Shown here: positions 6,645 through 11,542 of the stretch, piece after piece
Numbering within the stretch: position 1 is the first letter of the stretch
How the letters are laid out: each line of letters opens with the position of its first letter
Assembly: GCA_044227985.1 (NCBI GenBank)
Contig: JBGAVT010000023.1
Span: 1 to 11,542 of the forward strand
Length of the DNA: 11,542 nt
Direction: 5' to 3'
DNA from: CAZUNB01 sp044227985
GTDB lineage: Bacteria; Patescibacteriota; Saccharimonadia; Saccharimonadales; JAGPDM01
Position numbers and translations under genes: made by a program
The notes under the pieces: generated by a model
Databases searched by the model: none
What the model was told of the DNA's origin: nothing
Seen by the model: only the letters and a program-made list of their open reading frames with translations

Positions 6645-6898
6645 ATATAGACCTACAAGTTTTTAAATTTTAAAGAATCTTTTGGTTATTTTATTTACCT
6701 TGTTTAATCTAGATGATGACTCGTTAGTTAATTTTTGTACATACATTAGTTAGTTATTTTAAATAAAGCTAACTATCACCGTACATGCTTATTATTTCAC
6801 CCGATTCGAATATTAAGATTAAAAACACTTCTATATTCTATACAATCAAGCAGTCTTGGTACGTATTTCTATCAGATTGCGTTATACTACAACACTAG
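6645..6898. other. AT-rich gap between ftsH and murJ with a hairpin
   Basis: No gene is visible. TAGTTAG (6747-6753) and CTAACTA (6769-6775) pair, and inside them TTATT (6754-6758) pairs with AATAA (6762-6766). This gives a nearly continuous 12-bp AT-rich stem with a two-base bulge. There is no T-tail, so it is a poor terminator. A related TTAGTTA also occurs at 6724-6730. The murJ -10 lies at the right edge. Confidence 0.45.
6883..6898 (+). promoter_or_regulatory. -10 box for a probably leaderless murJ-lepA-gmk mRNA
   Basis: TATACT (6883-6888) matches the -10 consensus at five of six bases, and its right end is only 10 bases from the murJ ATG at 6899. Transcription would begin at about 6894-6899. 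No Shine-Dalgarno-like sequence lies before the ATG (the bases are ACAACACTAG). A -35 box at normal spacing is not clear. TTGGTA at 6856-6861 is too far away, with a 21-base spacer. Confidence 0.55.
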
Positions 6899-8497
6899 AT
6901 GAAATCATTTTTTGCAAAAGCTAACAAACGTCTGAGTATCGGTTCTGCCGCTATGATCATATCAGGTAGCTATTTTGCTAGCGCTATTCTCGGATTGATG
7001 CGCGATCGCTTGCTGGCGGGTCGTTTTGGTATCGAAAGTGGGGTTCTTGACGCTTATTGGACAGCATTTTCAATTCCGAATACTATGTATTACTTGCTCG
7101 TGACGGGAGCGCTGAGTGTTACTTTTATTCCGGTTTATATCGAACGACTTCAAAAGGGTAACAGAAAATCTGCTTTTGAAATAAGTAGCAGTATGCTGAA
7201 TTTAATGGGTTTAACAACCTTGATAGGCAGTATCGCAATATTTATTTTTGCCAATCCTTTGATTCATATCATTGCACCAGGTTTTACTGGCGCTCGACAT
7301 GATTTAGCAGTTTCATTAATGCGAATTGTAGCAATTAATCCCTTTGTTTTTTCTATCAGTACTGTTCTCGGTTCTATGCAACAAGCCTCAGGCCGTTTTT
7401 TGTTTTTTTCATTAGCACCTATCACTTATAATCTTGGTATTATCGGCGGTATTATTTTCTTGAGTCCGCATTTTGGTATCCAAGGGGTAGCAATAGGTGT
7501 TGCTTTTGGGTCCTTAATGCAGCTAGGAGTTAACCTGATTGGAATGATTGGTATGGGTTTTCAGTACAGGCCGCAAATATTTTGGAAAAATAAAGGATTT
7601 CGGCAAGTCTTTAAACTGCTTATTCCTCGTTCCCTTGATCAGGGAATTGACCAAATTAATGCACTTGTTGAGCAGTTTATTGCTAGTTTTCTAGCCTATG
7701 GATCAGTTACCGGTTATCAATATGCTTTTAACCTGCAGAATCAACCGATAATTCTGATAGGTGTTGCTATTTCCACTGCCGCTTTCCCGAGTATAACTTC
7801 GAGAGCTGCTAGTACTCGTACAGATTTGTTTCGTAAACAAGTTTTGAGTACGGTTGGATCAATACTTTGGTTCGCGTTGCCAGCCGCGGTAATTGCTTTT
7901 ATTATGCGTGGCTATTTAGTGCGTCTTTATCTTGGGCAAGGCAACGAGGAGATTGCCAACGCTCTCGGTTTCTTCGTGGGAGCTATCGTTGGCCGTTCGG
8001 TGTTTCACACCCTGACTCGTGCCTTTTATGCACAACAAGACACTAAGACACCACTAAGAACGTCGCTAGTTGTTATAGGACTAAATATGGCTCTAGCTTT
8101 CATCTTTGTTGATTGGTTTGAGGGAAGTATCGTAGGCCTTGCATTGGCTCAGTCAGTTGCTGGTGTGCTCGAATCAATCGTATTATTCTGGATTTTGCAC
8201 AAACGTTATGGTGGGTTTCTTACCTTACGATTTGGTTATGCCGTACTAAAAATTATTACTGCTACGACCGTAATGGGCATTGTCCTATATCTGATGGTTC
8301 GATTTGTTCTACCGCTTCGTGTCGATGCAGTCGGTTTCTTCGAGATTGTTCCACGCTTCCTTGGCATATTAATTCCAGCAGGATTGGTGTATCTTGCTGC
8401 AAGCTTTGCAGTTGGTTTACGTGAAGCTGGCATGATTACAGATTTTTTGAAGCACCATGTTTTTAAACCAATAAAGTTACCTCGGATTGGAAGTTAA
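6899..8497 (+). CDS. murJ: MurJ/MviN-family lipid II flippase, divergent
   Basis: MurJ belongs to the MOP superfamily and moves lipid II, the peptidoglycan precursor, across the membrane. The 532-residue product is hydrophobic throughout, fitting about 14 membrane segments, and shows the family signature GLMRD...LDAYW.AFSIPN in the first two segments. The order and length agree with the family. Charged residues reported as essential in E. coli MurJ are mostly missing. By motif alignment R18 is A29, R52 is Y64 and R270 is N278, while R24 (R35) and D39 (D51) remain. The central cavity must therefore bind substrate differently, or the substrate differs. The gene opens a three-gene operon and its stop precedes the lepA ATG by 4 bases. 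Family assignment is firm; the exact substrate is inferred. Confidence 0.88.
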   Translation: MKSFFAKANKRLSIGSAAMIISGSYFASAILGLMRDRLLAGRFGIESGVLDAYWTAFSIPNTMYYLLVTGALSVTFIPVYIERLQKGNRKSAFEISSSMLNLMGLTTLIGSIAIFIFANPLIHIIAPGFTGARHDLAVSLMRIVAINPFVFSISTVLGSMQQASGRFLFFSLAPITYNLGIIGGIIFLSPHFGIQGVAIGVAFGSLMQLGVNLIGMIGMGFQYRPQIFWKNKGFRQVFKLLIPRSLDQGIDQINALVEQFIASFLAYGSVTGYQYAFNLQNQPIILIGVAISTAAFPSITSRAASTRTDLFRKQVLSTVGSILWFALPAAVIAFIMRGYLVRLYLGQGNEEIANALGFFVGAIVGRSVFHTLTRAFYAQQDTKTPLRTSLVVIGLNMALAFIFVDWFEGSIVGLALAQSVAGVLESIVLFWILHKRYGGFLTLRFGYAVLKIITATTVMGIVLYLMVRFVLPLRVDAVGFFEIVPRFLGILIPAGLVYLAASFAVGLREAGMITDFLKHHVFKPIKLPRIGS

Positions 8498-8501
8498 TAC
8501 G

Positions 8502-10280
8502 ATGGATAAAATTAGAAATTTTTGTATTATTGCTCATATTGATCATGGTAAAAGCACCTTGGCGGATCGCTTAATGGAAATTACTGGTACGGTCGAAAAA
8601 CGTAATATGAAGGCTCAGCTACTTGATAAAATGGATCTCGAGCGCGAAAAAGGGATTACCATTAAACTCGCACCAGTTCACATGCAATACAAGGGTCATC
8701 ATCTTAATCTGATCGATACACCTGGACATGTTGATTTCAGTTATGAGGTCAGTCGCAGTCTCGCTGCCGTTGAGGGTGCACTGTTAATCGTAGATGCTAG
8801 TCAAGGAATTCAAGCTCAGACACTGGCAAATGTATACCTGGCGCTTGAGCATGATCTTGAAATAATTCCTGTCATGAATAAGATCGATTTACCTGCAGCT
8901 GAACCGGATAGAATAGCTGAGGAAATTATCGGCTTACTTGGCTGTAAACGGGAAGATATAATCGAAATTAGCGCAAAAACCGGTAAAAATGTTGAACAAG
9001 TTCTCGACGCAGTAATTAGACTGATTCCATCTCCAAAAGGAGATGTTAGCAAGCCGTTACGCGGTCTTGTATTTGATAGTTTTTACGATGAATACCGCGG
9101 CGTCATACTCTACGTTCGAATCTTTGACGGTAGATTAAAAAATCGTCAAGATTTAAAAATGATGGCAACTAGTGCTGAAGGTGAGGCTCTCGAACTTGGT
9201 ACATTGCAGCCGATTGAAGAACCTCATGAAGCTCTTGAATCGGGCGAAATAGGATACATCGTTACTAATCTTAAGACGGTCGCTCAAGCAAAAGTAGGTG
9301 ATACCGTTACCACGTTAGAAAATGGCGCAGAAGAGATTCTTCACGGATATAAAAACGTTCAACCATTTGTCTACGCCGGACTATATCCAGCCGATGCAGA
9401 CTCGTACCCCGTCTTGAAGGATGCACTCGATAAACTATCACTCAGTGATTCAGCGCTTATTTGGACTTTGGAAAGTAGTGAGATTTTGGGCAATGGTTTC
9501 CGAGTTGGTTTTCTCGGATTGCTACATATGGAAATTGTTAAGGAACGTCTGGAACGTGAGCATAATCTTGATCTTATCATTACTAATCCGAGCACCGACT
9601 ACAAAGTTTTAACAACAACTGCTGAAGTTATTGAGCTTAAGCGGGCCAGTGAACTCCCTGATCCTACGCAGATTGAGAGTATTTCTGAGCCATGGATTGA
9701 AGGAGAGATAGTCGTACCAAAAGAATATCTGGGTCAGGTTTTACAACTTGTCTCTGGGTCTCGTGGACAGCAAAAGAATTTAAGCTATCTAGATGAATCA
9801 GTAGCATTGGTTCGATTTGAAGCACCACTCGCTAATACGTTGACCGACTTTTATGATCGTATGAAGAGCGCTACCAGTGGATATGCTAGCTATAGCTATG
9901 ATATCTCAGGCTACCGTGAAGAGGATCTCGTTAAACTCGACTTGTTGGTGGCAGGCGATGTGGTTGATAGCCTTAGTCAAATGGTCCATCGTAGCGAAGC
10001 TCAAGGTAAAGGCAGAGATTATGTTACGCGCATGAAGGAAGTTATTCCACGTCAGCAATTTGAAGTTTCATTGCAGGCGGCAATCGGCGGAAAGATTATT
10101 GCGCGCGAAGACGTCAAAGCCCTCGGTAAAAACGTCACAGCCAAACTATACGGCGGTGATGTTAGTCGCAAGAAGAAGCTATGGGCTAAGCAAAAACGCG
10201 GTAAAGCTCGTATGAAAAAATTTGGAAAAGTCGATATTCCACCTGAAGCATTTAGTGCGCTACTTTCAAGGGAAGAATAA
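8502..10280 (+). CDS. lepA: Elongation factor 4 (LepA) GTPase
   Basis: LepA is a ribosome-associated translational GTPase related to EF-G and linked to translation initiation, ribosome assembly and stress tolerance. I choose the ATG at 8502: GGAAG (8489-8493) lies 8 bases upstream inside the end of murJ, and the product then begins MDKIRNFCIIAHIDHGKST as family members do. A TTG at 8487 is in frame but would overlap murJ and its own binding site. The 592 residues match the usual length (E. coli 599). GTPase motifs appear in order: AHIDHGKST (11-19), REKGITIK, DTPGHVDF, NKID and SAKTG. The LepA-specific C-terminal domain is clear from YGGDVSRKKKLWAKQKRGK and the RMKKFGKVDIP stretch. The gene sits between murJ and gmk in a tightly packed operon. 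Confidence 0.96.
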   Translation: MDKIRNFCIIAHIDHGKSTLADRLMEITGTVEKRNMKAQLLDKMDLEREKGITIKLAPVHMQYKGHHLNLIDTPGHVDFSYEVSRSLAAVEGALLIVDASQGIQAQTLANVYLALEHDLEIIPVMNKIDLPAAEPDRIAEEIIGLLGCKREDIIEISAKTGKNVEQVLDAVIRLIPSPKGDVSKPLRGLVFDSFYDEYRGVILYVRIFDGRLKNRQDLKMMATSAEGEALELGTLQPIEEPHEALESGEIGYIVTNLKTVAQAKVGDTVTTLENGAEEILHGYKNVQPFVYAGLYPADADSYPVLKDALDKLSLSDSALIWTLESSEILGNGFRVGFLGLLHMEIVKERLEREHNLDLIITNPSTDYKVLTTTAEVIELKRASELPDPTQIESISEPWIEGEIVVPKEYLGQVLQLVSGSRGQQKNLSYLDESVALVRFEAPLANTLTDFYDRMKSATSGYASYSYDISGYREEDLVKLDLLVAGDVVDSLSQMVHRSEAQGKGRDYVTRMKEVIPRQQFEVSLQAAIGGKIIAREDVKALGKNVTAKLYGGDVSRKKKLWAKQKRGKARMKKFGKVDIPPEAFSALLSREE

Positions 10281-10966
10281 TGAATCAGCGATTGATAGAA
10301 TTGGTTAAAAACTACCAGATGCCTGAAAAAGCGAAAGAAGTTCTGGCTCAGTCAAAACCACTTTTAATTGCTAGTGTTACGGGTGGTGGGAAAAATACAA
10401 TTATTGATGAGCTGCTTAAGACTAACCAGTACCATTATATCGTAAGTCACACCACTCGCCAGCCACGAGAAAATCATGGCGTTCTTGAAATAAACGGTGA
10501 AAACTATTGGTTTATCAGTGAAGATGATTTGATTGTCGAGCTTGAAGAGCAGAAATTTATAGAAGCAAAAATTGTTCACGAGCAAAGTGTCTATGGCACA
10601 AGTATCTCTGAGTTTGAACGAGCGATTACTCTTGGAAAAATACCGTTGATAGAAATTGATGTGCAGGGTGTTGCGGAGATGAAGACGCAAGCACCTGACG
10701 TTTTAGCAGTGTTTTTACTACCACCAAGCTTTGAGGTCTGGATGCAACGACTCGATAAGCGAAATAACTTTTCTGAAGCCGAGCTGCAAACACGCATGCA
10801 AACCGCTAAAAAAGAAATCATCGCTGCCTTTGATGGCGATTTTGTTATGGTGGTAAATGATAATTTGCAAGCTACTGTTAATGATGTTTCACAGCTTGCA
10901 TCAAACAAGCAAAAGAATGATAGTAATGCACGCAATCTAGCACATAGCATTATTGAAAATTTATGA
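10280..10966 (+). CDS. gmk: Guanylate kinase, with a divergent P-loop
   Basis: Guanylate kinase converts GMP and ATP to GDP and ADP in purine nucleotide supply. The 228-residue product aligns with the family through SHTTRQPR, then EINGENYWF (family ExxGxxYxF, GMP binding), YGTS, and EIDVQG (family DxQG). It carries about 26 extra residues at the N-terminus compared with E. coli Gmk. It also has a few extra residues between SHTTRQPR and the ExxGxxYxF block. The P-loop is SVTGGGKNT (32-40): K38 is kept, but the Ser/Thr that normally follows it and helps bind magnesium is Asn39. The usual Arg-rich lid appears changed to RLDKRNNFSEAEL. The ATG overlaps the lepA stop by one base (TAATG) with AAGGGAAG at 10268-10275, so the two genes are probably translationally coupled. 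Activity is likely but not assured. Confidence 0.85.
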   Translation: MNQRLIELVKNYQMPEKAKEVLAQSKPLLIASVTGGGKNTIIDELLKTNQYHYIVSHTTRQPRENHGVLEINGENYWFISEDDLIVELEEQKFIEAKIVHEQSVYGTSISEFERAITLGKIPLIEIDVQGVAEMKTQAPDVLAVFLLPPSFEVWMQRLDKRNNFSEAELQTRMQTAKKEIIAAFDGDFVMVVNDNLQATVNDVSQLASNKQKNDSNARNLAHSIIENL

Positions 10967-10995
10967 TTGACAATACATAAAATATAAGGTATAGT
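10967..10995 (+). promoter_or_regulatory. Near-consensus sigma70-type promoter after gmk
   Basis: TTGACA (10967-10972) begins at the base after the gmk stop. After 17 bases TATAGT (10990-10995) follows, matching the -10 consensus at five of six. Transcription from about 11002 would give a 40-base AT-rich leader to the ATG at 11043. A perfect TATAAT at 11017-11022 could be a second -10 but has no good -35. The -35 and next bases, TTGACAATA, are the same as in the promoter at 816. Confidence 0.75.
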
Positions 10996-11042
10996 AATTT
11001 TTTAATAGTTTAAACATATAATATTTATTGTAGGATTAAAAA

Positions 11043-11542
11043 ATGACTGAAGCGTCCACATCAGGTTTAATTGACGACCCATCTCGAACAGCCGAGACAT
11101 CATCTAGCGTAGATGGTTTAGTACTTGTATCTGAATTATTTCGGCTAACATCGATTGATATGTTAGGGGTTGGGGGAGGGGTTATAGATTTTACTATGCC
11201 TGAGGCACAAGAGAGCCCGTTTCCAGATGTCAAGGATAAGGTTACTGCTGAAGAAGGATCAACTCTGGAGACTGCAGCAAGGCTAACTATGCGTAGCGAA
11301 GTGAATCAAGGTGCGTTTCGACGAATAGTTAAGCTTGGTCCGGAAGTAGAGCTTTCGCTAGATATTGTGCGAGGCCTGTATGAAAAAGCGCATAAACGCT
11401 CCGTAAAAACGACTGGTGGGGCAATAATGAACGGAGCGGGTACTTTTTCTATGGAAAAAAGACCTGGAGATACAATGACTGTAGTTGCTTCTAGTGGAAA
11501 AGATGAGGCCTATCATACGCTTTTAACTAAACAATTGGAAGA
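11043..11542 (+). CDS. Unrecognised protein, 5' part (runs off the window)
   Basis: The ATG at 11043 follows AGGA (11032-11035) by 7 bases and a strong promoter at 10967. The frame stays open to the end of the window, giving at least 166 residues. The N-terminal 35 residues are hydrophilic and Ser/Thr-rich (MTEASTSGLIDDPSRTAETS). Next comes a glycine-rich turn MLGVGGGVIDF. After that is a likely alpha-helical and mixed domain with RIVKLGPEVELSLDIVRGLY and a basic stretch KAHKRSVKTTGG. There is no signal peptide or membrane segment, so it is probably cytosolic. I do not recognise a family. Its own strong promoter indicates it is not part of the murJ-lepA-gmk operon. Confidence 0.75.
   Translation, partial: MTEASTSGLIDDPSRTAETSSSVDGLVLVSELFRLTSIDMLGVGGGVIDFTMPEAQESPFPDVKDKVTAEEGSTLETAARLTMRSEVNQGAFRRIVKLGPEVELSLDIVRGLYEKAHKRSVKTTGGAIMNGAGTFSMEKRPGDTMTVVASSGKDEAYHTLLTKQLE

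Noticed and set aside
8487..8501. TTG at 8487 as the lepA start.
   Set aside because: It overlaps murJ and the GGAAG site; the family N-terminus begins at the ATG at 8502.
1..11542. CRISPR arrays, insertion sequences, integrase or phage genes.
   Set aside because: I saw no regularly spaced repeats, no transposase or recombinase motifs, and no terminal inverted repeats flanked by target duplications.

Overview
The window reads as a piece of a small, AT-leaning bacterial chromosome that uses the standard genetic code (TAG, TAA and TGA all end genes) with ATG and TTG starts. Compact housekeeping genes sit beside fast-evolving secreted or unrecognised proteins. TilS is short, guanylate kinase has a divergent P-loop, and the MurJ-like flippase has lost several key arginines. 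Together these suggest a reduced-genome bacterium of the Patescibacteria/CPR type, with Saccharibacteria (TM7) as my best guess. That placement is an inference from style; no marker gene was compared.

Region 1 (1-523) is the 3' end of a gene for a probable exported, pilin-like protein. Region 2 (about 524-3385) is an accessory block. A long non-coding stretch ends in a near-consensus sigma70-type promoter (816-844). This drives a 49-codon gene (885-1034) whose product ends in GGCEFC, then a GC-rich structured stretch (1035-1120) with competing hairpins, then a 738-aa exported protein (1169-3385). That protein carries a zinc-metalloprotease domain whose spacing of Tyr and third zinc ligand equals that of anthrax lethal factor.

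Region 3 (3386-3859) is intergenic. It holds a tRNA with anticodon CAT on the minus strand, its abutting terminator, and an inverted repeat. Region 4 (3860-6644) holds tilS (lysidine synthase) and ftsH (membrane AAA+ protease). FtsH has its own promoter at the end of tilS and a TTG start. Region 5 (6899-10966) is a tight operon: murJ-like lipid II flippase, lepA (elongation factor 4) and gmk (guanylate kinase). Gaps are 4 bases and a 1-base overlap. The murJ promoter lies so close to the ATG that the mRNA is probably leaderless. Region 6 (10967-11542) has a second near-consensus promoter followed by an unrecognised gene that runs off the window.

The housekeeping genes serve tRNA decoding (tilS, perhaps the tRNA), membrane protein quality control (ftsH), cell-wall precursor export (murJ), translation (lepA) and nucleotide supply (gmk). 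The part most likely to hold something undescribed is the 816-3385 block of strong promoter, tiny cysteine-ended peptide, structured RNA and exported lethal-factor-like protease.
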